A DNA stretch of 64,000 nucleotides from Yponomeuta sedellus (GCA_934045075.1 OW203732.1:18507889-18571888), one strand, 5' to 3'. Counted from the stretch's first letter, positions 47,799 through 60,575 are shown. Program-made: numbers and translations. The notes: generated by a model not told the origin, from the letters alone.

Positions 47799-50170
47799 TC
47801 AATCCTCATTGTCTTCATTGTCGCTGTCAGCGTTGATGTTGAAGTAACGGAGCTCGTAAGAGTCGTGCGCAGCCGCAACCACTCGCAGCCAATCTCTCAG
47901 GTTGTTCTTCTTAAGGTACCTCTTTGTCAGGTATTTGAGGTAGCGCTTTGAGAAGGGAATGTCTGTAAAAGAAAAAATTGTATAACTTATACTGTTCCTA
48001 TATATATTACTTATTAAATTTGTGGGAGAATAAGATAAAATTGTAAAATTGTTTGTCTGTCTAAATATCGGGTTTAGGTATATGTTTGTGATATTCATGT
48101 TAAATGTTTTAACTTTAGAGACATTAACTCGTTTCACTTATTATAAGTAAGTCTATCTTAACTAACTATGTTGTTACATAACTATATTGTTCTCTTACAG
48201 GTGTGTCCGTTTGCATGAACAAACGTTTAAAAAATTAACAAACAAATACTGGGAGTTGTCATAAAGAATTTGGTACTGTACGAAATTTTGCACTTTGACT
48301 TATTCACATGTGAAGCCATACACTTGACATTGGCAGTATTAGTCGCTGGCTGGTCGGTCAACGGCTGGTTGCAAAAACTACTAAAATTGAATTGAACTTA
48401 TACTGTCAGTTTACTATTATGTCAGTCATTCAAACAACACCACTTAATTATATTCTTTTTGTGGCACTAACCCATGCTAAGGACAATTTTAAAAAAAACC
48501 TATTTAGTCACTAAAAATTCCACCCATGCCGGGACTTGAACCCGCGACCTCTGGCGAACCGTGCTAGCTCTCTCCCAACTGAGCTAATGGGCAGTTACCG
48601 GCATGAGTGTAATTTCGAACCTCTTTACAATACTCTCTGTATTACTTAGAGGCAGCGATATCTGGCTGCAGTAATGTTCATCACTTGCAGCCCCGAGTAC
48701 CTACTTTGCAGTTAGGTTTTATGTCGGAATGATATTGCCGTACCCACCTGATTATATTCTTTTTGTTTCACTAATCTGTGCTAAGGACAATTTAAAAAAA
48801 ATGGGTGGTAGGTATTTTTAGTCTCTAAATAGGTTTTTTAAAACGCCACTTAAGTTGAGATTTAGTGGTTTGAAAATTTCAATGCCATTAGGAGCAGATT
48901 TTAGGTGTGAATACATCAACTGATAAGATTCAAGCATTCAGACTTACTGGTTATTTCAGAACAAAATCAAAAAGTTTTTAGTCTGCTCTAAAGCAGGGAA
49001 AACAACTTGAGCAGTGTTGTTTACTAAGCGACCATATTCAATTTGGGGTATCCTGTACAATTTAAGACCACTGAATTGAGACTTTGAATTAAACTACAAA
49101 TGAAGCTCTTGATATGATGTTCAGTAAGAATTATAGTCCCCAAGAAATTTCGTCTCCTCAGCTAAAATACTAAATTGGTTTCACATGTTCATACTAAAAT
49201 TTATTAACAGAAAAAAATATGGTTCTGAAAGAACCAGAGGAGGGGGGAGTCCCACTTTCAGCCATGTACTCTAAACTAAGTACATTTGTGACATATTTTA
49301 ACAAATAGCAATACCACTTGCAAGCTGAGAAAGAAAGAAAACATAGCGAGAAAACTTAAGTTTCTGTTCAGATACCTCAGAGCTTGTTGTGTTCAATGGC
49401 TGAACTATGAGACATGAGACTAGTTAAGACTAATCTCAGGTCTGACTAACCAAGGTACACAGATACAGTTCTTGTTTGAGCGTTACTGATTTGAAAATAA
49501 ATTCTAGACAGTAGATAAACAAAAATACAAGTTACAAGGTATTATGAGCATAGGCTTCCAAATATATTTTAGGTGTAAAGGGATAGCTGAATAGTAGCAT
49601 CCACACAACATTCTTATCTCCTAGGAAACTTTGTTACAAGGTAACTACACAAAGACATCACAAACATACAGGCCATTTGGGAAAATCACAGCGATGGGAA
49701 ACAATCCCACGACCTCCGTTCTGGTACAACGGCAAAACCGGTACAACGCTGCATGATGGATGTTTATATTCACTAGCAGTGCAGAGCAAATCCGAACCTA
49801 ACCTCAAAAGGTATAAGCTTCCTTTTATTTACAAAATAGGTGAGGGTGTTGGTATAGGGGTCACAGGTGGAGAATACTAAAGTGAATTACCTGCGCTGAT
49901 CGCGACTTTCGTCTTGTCCCTGGCGACGACAACGTGATTGCCGAGGTTATTAGTCTTTCCCTCAACTTTGACATGCTCCTTCAGGTATTTTTCGAAGTTG
50001 CCAACATCCAGGATACTGTCCTCAGCGGGGTGGGTGCAGTCAATCGTGAACTTCAGGTTGATTTTCCTTTTCATACCCTTGCCACGGATTTTGCCACCCT
50101 TGATTCCCTTCTTGCCAGTCTTCTGGTGAAGTTGGCCTTTTTTCGGCGCGGGCTTCTTTGTTACTGCCAT
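47799..50170 (-). CDS. RpL22: 60S ribosomal protein L22 (eL22), 147 aa, two coding exons
   Basis: Component of the large ribosomal subunit. Coding exons on the minus strand are 50170-49891 and 47962-47799, joined by a GT-AG intron of 1.9 kb in phase 1. The product has a Lys-rich N terminus (residues 1-40), the conserved core [20 protein letters not shown] followed by the [11 protein letters not shown] block, [24 protein letters not shown], and an acidic Asp/Glu/Asn tail; this order is diagnostic of eL22. The length is close to that of vertebrate L22, without the long N-terminal extension known in Drosophila. The coding exon begins ten bases upstream of the ATG at an acceptor (50180), so a non-coding first exon lies upstream. 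An AATAAA (47794-47789, minus) lies five bases after the stop. The intron holds a tRNA-like SINE (48522-48592) and a decayed SINE tail (49255-49450). Confidence 0.95.
47963..49890. other. RpL22 coding intron with SINEs
   Basis: Minus-strand tRNA-like SINE at about 48460-48740 (tRNA-like part 48522-48592) and a decayed plus-strand SINE tail at 49255-49450 (CTCAGGTCTGACTAAC end). Confidence 0.55.
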
Positions 50171-50261
50171 TTTTGGCAACCTAAAAACAATGGGGATTAG
50201 ATTACTTCTGATTCGTGTGGTTTCAACACTGATTTCAAGTTAATTTTATTGAACAACCTAC

Positions 50262-50310
50262 CAAACACGTGTGGAACAGTTACCGAGAAAACTGCAAAAT
50301 GGCCGATATA
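50262..50310 (-). promoter_or_regulatory. Inferred non-coding first exon and start region of RpL22
   Basis: A donor (GTAGGT, read on minus) at 50261 pairs with the acceptor at 50182-50181, leaving an 80-base intron before the start codon. Upstream on the minus strand is a pyrimidine run (TTTTCTC, about 50290-50283) of the kind found at the 5' ends of ribosomal protein mRNAs. The right edge is approximate and the transcription start is inferred. Confidence 0.45.
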
Positions 50311-51592
50311 AACGTCAGCGACGATTCAGTTGGCCAGCCTGACTCGGTGTTGACACTCAGAATAATAATAATTGTTTGTTCTGAGTGTTGACACATGAAG
50401 AAAACTAACTTTGCTTTAAAAGTGAGAAATCAAGTTTTTTTTTGCCGTACATAGTGCAATCAAAAGTGTAACTTTTGAATTATTATGAATCAGAGAAAAC
50501 GGTTTATAGAAATTTTGAGAATCCATGAGAATCTTTTTTCTAATGAATCTAATCCACCTCGCTTACGTGCGCAGACGGAAACCGGAAATCAACACCGGAT
50601 AGTAGAAGAGCAAAAGACTAAGGCCTCAGAAAGTTCTTATTCTGAGCCTAAGGCCTAAACTACTAAAAACGTGTCCCTCTTGCAAAATGTCCACGACGTG
50701 AAATAGATTCCTTCATCATGAAACGGCATTCAAGCGGTGCATACCAGCAGACTAATGCCATTTGATACCTACGTCCTATCCAATATTCAAGTTTCATTCA
50801 CGCTTCACTCCACGCCCTCAAAAAGAACTGGGTGTTATACATACAACTTGTTATTGAAATCGTTGCACTTCCAATACTTAGAAAATCTTAGGTTCGTAAT
50901 ATGTTATACATAAAAATGCGATTCCATAAACACCGTATATTTATAAGGTGTTTATGGAATCGCATTTTATTTAAAATGACTGCGCTAGGTAAAGTCTACA
51001 GAATGCGTGTCTGTCCGGCCGACCGACCTTATCTTTAGAACCGTAATCATAGGTTCAATACACCAAACGTGTTTTTGCGCAGTCTTTCGATGTTCGCAGT
51101 CTTATATTTTCAAAACCTCTGATAATATAAGAATATTCTTTATTGTACACCAGGAAAAAACAACATAAAATAAATTACAAAGATACAGTACCTACGTACG
51201 AATGCTAACGTCACTGAGTACACGAATCCAAATCTTCCCGGGGGTCTTTATTGACGTGTTTTTTCACTCTCGAACAATGCAATAATGGTATATTTTGGAT
51301 GTAAATTCGATGAAATCGTGGTTGCGTTGTTGCTATTTCACTAATGCTCCAACAGAAAATTGAATGTCAAACTTTGTTTACAATTTTTTGGACTTCAAAC
51401 CATAGACAAAAATGGCTGACCGCGTTTTTGGCTGTAGGAAAATAAAGTTTTGTATATTTTCATGTTGCGTTTAGGTCCTCAAAAAATGTACCTACTGAAA
51501 TATTTTTTTGTCTAATGGAAGAGTTAGGTATTTACCGTTTAGGATTTACTTGAAAAGAGAGTCAAATAGCGGATTGGCGGCCTCATTGCATT
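50311..51592. other. Intergenic region left of the gypsy element
   Basis: No gene seen. A hairpin with 22-base arms (50913-50934 with 50947-50968). A LINE-3'-end-like repeat at 51125-51190. Confidence 0.5.
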
Positions 51593-51808
51593 TGTAGTGC
51601 TTCCTACATGGAGGTTTCGCCCGCCTCACGCGTGCTGGCCAGTGGAATACTCTCGCCGCCGCGCGACACAAGTGTCATACAAACAGTCACGTCAAGTAAC
51701 TCGTTTTTGCTGTCACGAATTTTCTGGCGCACCAAATTATATTCCTGCTGAATCCTAAAAACCTTCTTATCATTTCATTGTTGAGGAGAAATAGTATCCC
51801 TCCTCACA
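51593..51808 (+). repeat. 5' LTR of the gypsy element
   Basis: Begins TGTAGTGC and ends CCTCACA; it matches 55863-56078 except for three single-base differences. Confidence 0.93.
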
Positions 51809-51825
51809 TTGGTGACCCTCAGACG
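51809..51825 (+). other. Probable tRNA primer-binding site of the gypsy element
   Basis: TTGGTGACCCTCAG directly follows the 5' LTR; this TGGTGACCC start is usual for arthropod gypsy primer sites. The matching tRNA was not identified. Confidence 0.55.
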
Positions 51826-51837
51826 AACAAAAATAGG

Positions 51838-52713
51838 ATGGCAAGCGGTAACAAATAACCGCCTCCGTCGGATGCAGACGATGCTGCGTTCAAAGATGCA
51901 ATTCCCTCTCCAGAGGCATCCCCATCATGCAGCAGGAGCATTGAATGTGTGACTGTGAAACTCCCCGCATTTTGGCCCGAAGAGCCCGATGTTTGGTTCA
52001 TGCAAGTAGAAGCACAATTCGAACTAGCGGGTATAACAAAGGAGAGCACGAAGTTCTACCACATAATCGCCTAGTTAGAACAAAGATATGCCCGCGAGGT
52101 TAAAGATCTCATCAAAAAACCGCCACCACAACAAATGTACACCAAGTTAAAGCAGGAACTCATCAAGCGACTCTCCACATCACGCGAACAACAAGTCCGC
52201 CAGCTGCTCACCCATGAGCAATTAGGTGACCGCAAGCCGACTCAGTTTCTTCGGACCCTAGCTGCCGAAGGAGTTTCCGACGATTTTCTGCGCAGCCTGT
52301 GGTCAAGCAGACTACCAACGCATGTACAGGCAATAATAGCGTCGCAGGCTACTGGCAGTCTGGAAGAAATCGCTGAGTTAGCAGACAAGATTTGCGAAGT
52401 GACACCTTGTCCGTCGCGACAAGTTGCGGGGGTGACAATGACAAGCCTTGAAGACATGTTCACGAAACTGCAACAAATAATGTCGGCGAAAATCACCCAA
52501 GAAATAGCGCAATTGAGTATGAATCGGAACTCAAGTGAACGAAACTCGCAAGGACGGCACAGGTCCGTATCCAGGGGGCGCGCACGATCCCGTAGTCGAT
52601 CCCCCGGAGTTTGTTGGTACCACTCGACGTTTGGCGACAAAGCAAGAAAATGTGTCTACCCATGCAACTATAATACGACTACTAATGCGGAAAAAAAACC
52701 GGACAGTCTGTAA
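51838..52713 (+). pseudogene. gypsy gag, interrupted by two stop codons
   Basis: One frame encodes a capsid-like protein with VKLPAFWPEEPDVWFMQVEA near its start and, at the end, a basic SR-rich stretch and a degenerate knuckle (CWYHSTFGDKARKC). In-frame TAA at 51856-51858 and TAG at 52072-52074 break it; from 52135 it is open to 52713. Its stop overlaps the pol start as TAATG, pointing to coupled termination and reinitiation in the intact ancestor. Confidence 0.8.
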
Positions 52714-55700
52714 TGGTGGCAGACGACTGTCGTTGTAAATCCAGCCGCCTTTTTATATTGGATCCAAGAAGCAAGATAGAGTTTTTAGTCGACACCGGAT
52801 CAGACCTTTGTGTCCTACCACCTCCTAAATTCCCGCAAGAGCCTAGAAAACCAACAACCGAATACAATCTGTCAGCAGCCAATGGCACGCCAATCAAAAC
52901 ATACGGCATAATGAAGATGTACCTTAACCTAGGTCTGCGCAGAGATTTTACCTGGAACTTTGTCGTGGCCGACGTAGACAGACCAATAATCGGCGCAGAT
53001 TTCTTATCCCATTTCGGTTTACTAGTGGACTGCCAAAACTATCGTCTCCTGGACAGCCTCACTACGCTTACTGCGGCAGGCACAGTCAAGCTGTGCAACA
53101 CACCCAGCGTGAAGGCCGTCTCGGGATTGAGCAAATATCACTAGCTTTTGGCCCAATACCAGGAACTTGCGAAACCCTCTGGCATTGACAGGCAGGTGAA
53201 GCACACGACAGTTCACTACATCCGCACCACACCTGGCCCTCCAGTTTTCTGTAGACCCAGACGCCTCGCCCCAGATCGACTGAAGGTGGCCAAGGCCCAG
53301 TTCGAGGAGATGGTCCAGGTTGGAACGGCGCGCCGTTCAGATTCCCCGTGGGCTTCCGCACTCCACTTAGCACCGAAAGGTGACGGCTGGAGACCCTGCG
53401 GAGACTACAGAGCTCTCAACAACCGCACTGTCCCGGATCGATACCCGATACGTCATATCGAAGATTTTTCACAGAGGCACAGTATGCACAGTATTTACGA
53501 AATTAGACCTTGTAAAGGCATACAATCAAATTCCCGTTTGTCCTGACGATATTCCAAAAACCGCAATAACCACACCATTTGGACTATTTGAATTTCCCTT
53601 CATGTCATTTGGACTGAGAAACGCCGCACAATCGTTCCAAAGTTTTGTTGACGAAGTGCTCCGAGGCTTGGATTTTTGTTACTCGTACATTGACGACATA
53701 CTAATTTACTCGAGAAACCATGAAGAACACCTCACACACGTGGAGAAGGTTTTTCAGCGACTCAGTGAGTATGGAATGCTCCTGAACATATCAAAATGTT
53801 GCTTTGGAGAAAGCGAAATAACTTTCCTTGGCTACAAAATTTCCGCTGAAGGCACTCAACCACTGGATGATAAAATATCGGCCATCAAGCAGTACTCTCC
53901 GCCCAACACTGCGAAAGGTTTGCGAAGATTCCTCGGCATGTTGAACTATCACCGAAGATTTATGCCAAATGCAGCTGAAGAACAGGCGCCACTGCATGAT
54001 ATGCTGGCTGGCTCAAATGTCAAGGGCAATCACTCCCTGACTTGGACACCAGATCAACTGCAGGCGTTTGAAATGTGCAAGTCGAGTCTGTCAAGATTTA
54101 CACTCCTTGTCCACCCTGTTCCCAATGCGCCCCTCGCTCTTGTTACTGACGCTTCCAACACCGCTATAGGCGCCACCGCTCCAACAAAAAGTCGACGACA
54201 ACTGGCAACCACTAGCGTTTTTCTTCAAGAAGTTGACCAAACCCCAGACACAGTACAGCGCCTACGACAGAGAGTTGTTGGCCATCTATCAAGCTGTCAG
54301 GCACTTCAAGCACATGGTAGAGGGACGTCATTTCATTATTTTTACGGATCATAAACCCATTACATTCGCATTTAACCAGAAAGACCGAAGCTGCTCACCT
54401 CGACAATTCACCTATCTGGATCTCATCGGACAATATACCACAGACATTAGGCATATTTCAGGCAAAGATAACCTGACTGCCGATGCTCTCAGTAGAATCG
54501 AATCCATCACAGCAACCCCCGACTACCTAACTATCTCCCGCGCACAGGAAGATGATACGGAACTACAATCGTTGCTATCGGGCGGGTCTTCATTACAACT
54601 ACAGAAAGTAACAGTACCGGGCACAGACGTATCTTTGTTCTGTGATGTATCGCAAGCCAGACCTCGACCTTTCATTACAAGTCAGTTACGTCGCCAAGTC
54701 TTCAACTCAATTCATTGCATGAGTCACGCAGGCACCAGATCTACAACAAAGATGGTGTCTCAACGGTTTGTATGGCCTTCGTTACGCAAGGATTGTCGTA
54801 CTTGTGTCCAAACCTGCCTTGCATGCCAGCGCGCCAAGGTGCAGCGACATACAGCGACACCACTTGGAGTTTTTGTGTCTCCCGGAGTGCGATTTTCACA
54901 CATTCACATTGATTTAGTAGGACCACTACCACCGTCAGAGAACTACAGATACTGTTTAACAGCCGTTGACAGGTTTACCAGATGGCCTGAGGTTACACCG
55001 CTTTACGACATGACTGCCGAAACTGTAGCCAAAGCCTTCTACGAGACCTGGATAGCAAGGTTCGGATGTCCTCAGATAGTGACTACCGACCAGGGCAGGC
55101 AGTTCGAATCTCACCTGTTCAAGGCACTGGCAAAGTTGTGTGGTATTAAACTGCAGCACACTACTGCATACCACCCGCAAGCAAACGGCATGGTTGAACG
55201 CCCACACAGAACCCTGAAAGCAGCGATCATGGCACACGACAACACTCGATGGACGGAACTTCTCCCCATCATTCTTCTCGGCGTCCGGACAGCATGGAAA
55301 GAGGACCTAAAAAGCTCTTCTGCGGAACTTGTTTATGGAGAGCCACTGAAGGTTCCTGGAGAGTTCCTACAAACAACTTCAACTACTCATACTCCACAGA
55401 CACAAGATTTCGTTGGCACTCTACGGCAACACATCGCAAAATTAAAACCTACTCCAGCATCAAAGCACGGCGACAAATCTCTGTACATAAAAACCTCGAG
55501 AGTTGCACGCACGTTTTTTTACGCAAAGATGCATTACGCGCCGCTTTAGAAGCGCCGTACACGACGACACGAGACCGCATAAGGTGTTAAGAAGGACGAG
55601 CAAAACAGTCACTGTCGACTCATCGCGAGGACCAGTGACCGTTTCCATGGATCGTGTCAAGCCAGCTTACATGCTTGCCGAGGAAGACCCGTCTACCTAC

Positions 55701-55860
55701 ATCTCCATCTCACTCACAGGAGGAAACAAAGCACCTGCAGCGCCGTCGAATGCACAGAATGCACCTACTGCGTCCATCCCGTGCCGGGACTATACAACGC
55801 GGTCAGGCCGAAGAGTCCGGTTCAAAGACTCTCCCCAGATTAATCCTCTCCAAGGGGGGT
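52713..55860 (+). pseudogene. gypsy pol (protease, reverse transcriptase, RNase H, integrase), broken
   Basis: Protease with FLVDTGSDLCVLPP near 52780; reverse transcriptase with the YIDD motif near 53690; RNase H with VTDAS near 54146; integrase with a His/Cys zinc site (about 54725-54830) and the D, D, E catalytic positions ([26 protein letters not shown]); C-terminal basic region to 55860. Lesions seen: TAG at 53142-53144, and frame breaks near 53470-53490, 54165-54230 and 55530-55600. Each break leaves clear homology on both sides in different frames. Confidence 0.88.
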
Positions 55861-55862
55861 GA
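55852..55862 (+). other. Polypurine tract of the gypsy element
   Basis: AAGGGGGGTGA immediately before the 3' LTR, the expected plus-strand priming site. Confidence 0.7.
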
Positions 55863-56078
55863 TGTAGTGCTTCCTACATGGAGCTTTCGCCCGCCTCACG
55901 CGTGCTGGCCAGCGGAATACTCTCGCCGCCGCGCGACACAAGTGTCATACAAACCGTCACGTCAAGTAACTCGTTTTTGCTGTCACGAATTTTCTGGCGC
56001 ACCAAATTATATTCCTGCTGAATCCTAAAAACCTTCTTATCATTTCATTGTTGAGGAGAAATAGTATCCCTCCTCACA
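55863..56078 (+). repeat. 3' LTR of the gypsy element
   Basis: Follows a polypurine run directly; the same length as the 5' LTR, followed by CATT which repeats the four bases before the 5' LTR. Confidence 0.93.
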
Positions 56079-56319
56079 CATTTATCAAGCTAGCGTCATT
56101 GTTCTATACTTTAATCTAACGACAAATATCAAAAAACGGCCAAGCGCGAGTCAGACTTATTATAACTATCGGATCATATCGGATATAAACTAGGGGGCGA
56201 GCCCCCTGCGCGCTTACGCGCGCCAACCCCCAGCAGCTCCGAGCTGCGCTCTCCGCGGCGCTCGGCCTAGGGCCTCGCTAGACACTTATTGTAGCTAATT
56301 GTTGCATGGGAACATGTAT

Positions 56320-56880
56320 GGTCTCGGCCTTCGGCCTCGGCCTGGACGGAGCTCGGCCTTCGGCCTCGCCGCGGCGGGGTTCCTCGTGCCCGCTTCGCGG
56401 AGCTCGGCCTCCGGCCTCGCAAGTTTGTCCCTCTTTGCTCTTGCGCTGGTACTTGTGCGCCGTAACCTGAACGGTATCGGCCTTCGGCCTCGGCCTGGAC
56501 GGAGCTCGGCCTTCGGCCTCGCCGTGGCGGGGTTCCTCGTGCCCGCTACGCGGAGCTCGGCCTCCGGCCTCGCAAGTTTGTCCCTTTTTGCTTTTGCGCT
56601 GGTACTTGTGCGCCTTAACCTGAATGGTCACGGCCTTCGGCCTCGGCCTAAACGGAGCTCGGCCTTCGGCCTCGCTGCGGCAGAACTTTTTGTGTCCGCT
56701 TCGCGGAGCTCGGCCTCCGGCCTCGCAAGTTTGTCCCTTTTTGCTTTTGCGCTGGTACTTGTGCGCCGTAACCTGAATGGTCTCGGCCTTCGGCCTCGGC
56801 CTAAACGGAGCTCGGCCTTCGGCCTCACCGCGGCAGAACTTTTTTTGGCCGCTTCGCTAAGCTCGGCCTCCGGCCTCACA
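56320..56880. repeat. GC-rich tandem repeat, 153-bp unit, about 3.7 copies
   Basis: Units begin at 56320, 56473, 56626 and 56779, each rich in CTCGGCCTTCGGCCTC and containing TTGTCCCT and GCGCTGGTACTTGTGCGCC. 153 is a multiple of three and both strands stay open through the array. Confidence 0.9.
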
Positions 56881-57392
56881 TGTTTGTCCCATTTCTCTGT
56901 TCAAAACTCAATTTTAGTACTGAAATCTCCATACAAAAATTTGTCATTTTCAATCATCAATATCTCGGCCGCCATCTTGAAATTCCAAGATGTCGGATTT
57001 TTCTCATATACCTGGGTCCTTTGGCAACGCGATGCCGCTTACGGCATATCTCCAGCATATGCCCAGTTGGCTGCCGACTTTATTGCGCAAATATCGATTT
57101 TTCGGTCGGCTATATCTGCGCCGCCATTTTGAATTTCGAACCAAAATTTTTTTTTTCAATCGGATCACTATAACACCATTCTATCAAAATTTCATCCAAA
57201 TCGGTCGGTAAACAACAGAGTTAGCACCCTCGCGTAGTGGAACGCGTTCGAAATTCAAAAATCGGCTTCATAGGATGGCTGTAGTTCATACATTTCCTAC
57301 AACTTTTTCATACATCATTTTCGTCCAAATCTTACCGTTTCCGAGAAAACGTATGGATGAATAGATCAGTGAGTATACCGGATTGTAGCTTT

Positions 57393-57863
57393 ATATATAC
57401 AGGGTGTCTCATTCAAATCGGTCAGTATGGGAAAGTCTGAAACTATAAGACATACGAAGATCTGTTCTGAGGAACCATGTCATCGATTTTGATAACAAGA
57501 AAAACTGCATTCATACATTTTAAAAAACATCTGTACTCTTTTCGGGAATCGAACCCGGTTGTTTTGAAAAAAGTCTGTGAAAACAATGCATTTTATTCAT
57601 TTTAGACATCATGTTTCATACAGACATTTACTGCATAAGACCTACACAATCGATATCTAAATAGAAATAGTGTAGGTTTTTTTTTTCAAAACAACCGGGT
57701 TCAATTCCCGAACGGACTACAGATGTTTTTTAAAATGTATGAAAGCAATTTTTCTAATTATTAAAACCGATGACAATCATGGTTCCTCAGAACAGATCTT
57801 CGTATGTCTTATAGTTTCAGACTTTCCCATACTGACCGATTTGAATGAGACAACCTGTATATA
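57393..57863. mobile_element. Foldback element with TATATACAGGGTGTCTCATT ends
   Basis: Left arm from 57393 and right arm to 57863 are inverted over about 190 bases each with few mismatches, including ACATACGAAGATCTGTTCTG and its complement. The centre is near 57620-57660. Arms contain B-box-like GGGAATCGAACCCGG on each side. Confidence 0.85.
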
Positions 57864-60575
57864 ATATAAAGTATATTTCATTACAAGTGCGGAAAGGCTG
57901 TCATTACAAAGAGTTCCGACCTCAGGTTTTGACAAATATGTCGACCCGAGCCGAGGCGCAGCCGAAGGCGAGGGTTGACAGTCGGAACAAGTTGCAATGA
58001 CGGTTGCGCACGTGTACTGAACGGGTTATTCCAGTAATCCCCATTGATGGGAATTTGTGAACTTTTTGTTCACAAATCCCCATTGCCAATACTAAGGGTT
58101 GTTCCACTAATCCCCATTGGAAATCCCCATTGATGGGGATTTGTGAACTTTTTGTTCACTAATCCCCATTGCCAATACTAAGATACGCCAATGGGGATTT
58201 ACGGACAAAAAGTTCACAAATCCCCATCAATGGGGATTTTCAATGGGGATTAGTGGAACAACCCAATACTAAGACGCGCCAATGGGGATTTGTGAACAGA
58301 AATTTCATAAATCCCCATTGGTATAAAAACAAAGCTCCTAATTAATAATAACTCCTAATAATTATTTTTGATTCGTATATTTGTTTTTATACCAATGGGG
58401 ATTTATGAAATTTCTGTTCACAAATCCCCATTGGTATAAAAACAAATATACGAATCAAAATAATTATTTTCTAATACTTATATACCTACATTATACGGTC
58501 ACAGATTTACAAAGTTATTCTCCTAACCTAAATAGACCATGAGTTTTATATGTACCTACTAAGTAAATCGCAGATTCTAATTACCTTAGTTTTACAATAC
58601 AATCACATTTTCACAGTCATTAACAAAAAATTTACAGATTTCTTATATCTACATAAAATCGTAATTTTACAATAAAATCACAGATTGTTACATTTTCTTA
58701 TTATCTAAATAAAAACAGTTTTAATATAATTTTTAATGCGAAATTCCAAAAATTAAATTCTTACTCATCTTCATTTATCATGCTCAAGCAGTGGGTAAAA
58801 GAGGGTTTCATTCAAATATGGTGTGCATTTAATATGCACATAATAATATGCAAATATGGAACCACCGCCATACGTCCATGGCCACCGCACTAATAATTTA
58901 GTCGAAGCATGGAACAAACAAATATAATATTAATCTTGTGAAGCTTCTCAGTTTGTCGGCTGAAGATGCATCGTAAGTACCATTGAATTTAAAAATTCAA
59001 TGATCGTACTACGAAGTGCTTGCATTGCGGTTTACTAAAGATAGAAAAGGGAATAATATAGAGAAATCAATCCAAAATATTAATAAGTTTATATACAGGA
59101 GGTCCAAATGGAGCTTGTTAAAGGCGAAATTACTATTACTTGGAAAAATTAAGATGATCGAACTTAAGAATTAAATTTTTGGAATTTCACATCATAAATT
59201 ATCTTACAAAATGTTTTTTTAGATAATAAGAAATTGTAAAAATCGATGATTTGATTAATGATTGCAGAACTTTGATTTTATTGGTATCACCCTTTGTATG
59301 TCCCCGCTGCTAGGGCTTAAGTCTCTTCCTGCATCGCAGGAAGGTTAAGCCATACTCCACCACGGGGGCCAAGTTCGGGTTGGTGGAGGATTGTAAGGCA
59401 GTGGCGGGCCTTATCAATCCGCTCATAAGGCCTCTGACATGGCTTAACGACTGCCACTACATGACAGCCGGTACCAACGGCATAACGTGCCTTGTGAAGC
59501 ACGGAGGCGCTCGGAAAAATGCCACTAGCGGTAGTCACGAGATGGTCACCTATTCAGCACCTTGCGCCTGTTGTTGCACCTTTGTGATTGATTCCAATCA
59601 CTGGGTTCCACTGGTCACACGGCCACGAGCGCTTCTCGTTTATTTAGATAATATAAAATCTGTGATTTTATTCTGTGACTGAAAATGTGATTTGCATTGT
59701 AATGGACCTCTGCATCTACGTAATGAGATGAAATACAGCGGCCAGAGGCATCTTCACTCACATCAGATGTGAGAAGGGACCACTCGGACGCATGTTCTAT
59801 TTAGGTTAGGAGAACATCTATCTGTGATTTTATAAACTACTGTAAAATCGTGATTGTGTGATGTAGGTATTAGTACCTATTAGAAAATAAAAACTTAGTG
59901 ATTCATAATAATTTATTTGTTGTTGTTTATATTAGTTTTTTATACCAATGGGGATTTATGAACTTTCTGTTCACAAATCCCCATTGCCAATACTAAGACA
60001 CGCCAATGGGGATTTGTGGACAAAAAGTTCACAAATCCCTATCAATGGGGATTAGTGGAACAACCCTACTGAACGACTATTTTTAATACAGTTGCGAAAA
60101 AATGAACAAATTTAATAAAGAAAAATATTTGGAAAATGGCGCCAGCGGTAAAAGAATAATACAAAGCAGAGATTTTTTTTTCTTCACCCATTCTGGTAAG
60201 CAAAGGGAACTATGCCCATACAGCCAAGTCTTCAGTAGAATTTTTTTATTGATATGAAATGAAAATGAAATTTATTGAGATGAAATGAAATCAAACCTAA
60301 CCTAACTCATCATTAAATCTGATATTGAAACAAATTAGTAGCTCATTTTTTTACGGTTGGCGCCATTTTCCAAATAATTTTTCTTTAGTAAATTGCTTAT
60401 TTTTTTTGCAACTGTATTAAAAATAGTCGTCCAGCCAGTACACGTGCGGAACCGTCATTGCAACTTGTTCCGACTGTCAACCCTCGCCTTCGGCTGCGCC
60501 TCGGCTCGGGTAGACATTTGTCAGAACTCTTTGCAATGACAGCCTTTTCGCACTTGTAATGAAATAGTATATTAC
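57862..60575. mobile_element. Large imperfect palindromic element, about 2.7 kb
   Basis: The outer ~165 bases are inverted (TTTCATTACAAGTGCGGAAA and CGCACTTGTAATGAAA ends, with TTGACAGTCGGAACAAGTTG between). Next come arrays of AATCCCCATTG and its complement (58030-58440 and 59940-60065), then inner inverted blocks such as 58744-58766 with 59165-59185 and 58590-58620 with 59677-59703. The right arm is lengthened by a 5S-like SINE. Confidence 0.8.
59284..59636 (-). mobile_element. 5S-rRNA-like SINE, minus strand, inside the palindrome
   Basis: Full-length copy of the 31759-32127 family; its insertion explains the asymmetry of the two arms. Confidence 0.75.

Larger units (their letters stand above)
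51593..56078 (+). mobile_element. Ty3/gypsy-type LTR retrotransposon, young but with broken ORFs
   Basis: Two 216-bp LTRs (TGTAGTGCTT...CTCCTCACA) flank a 4.05 kb interior and are bounded by the 4-bp target duplication CATT (51589-51592, 56079-56082). By eye the LTRs differ at three positions (about 98.6% identical). Domain order is gag, aspartic protease, reverse transcriptase, RNase H, integrase, the gypsy order. There is no envelope gene. The interior carries three in-frame stops and at least three frame breaks, so it cannot make its own proteins as assembled. Confidence 0.93.

Noticed and set aside
56299..57132. 277-codon plus-strand ORF and the overlapping minus-strand ORFs
   Set aside because: They arise from the 153-bp GC-rich tandem repeat, which is open on both strands; the sequence is low-complexity without recognisable domains.
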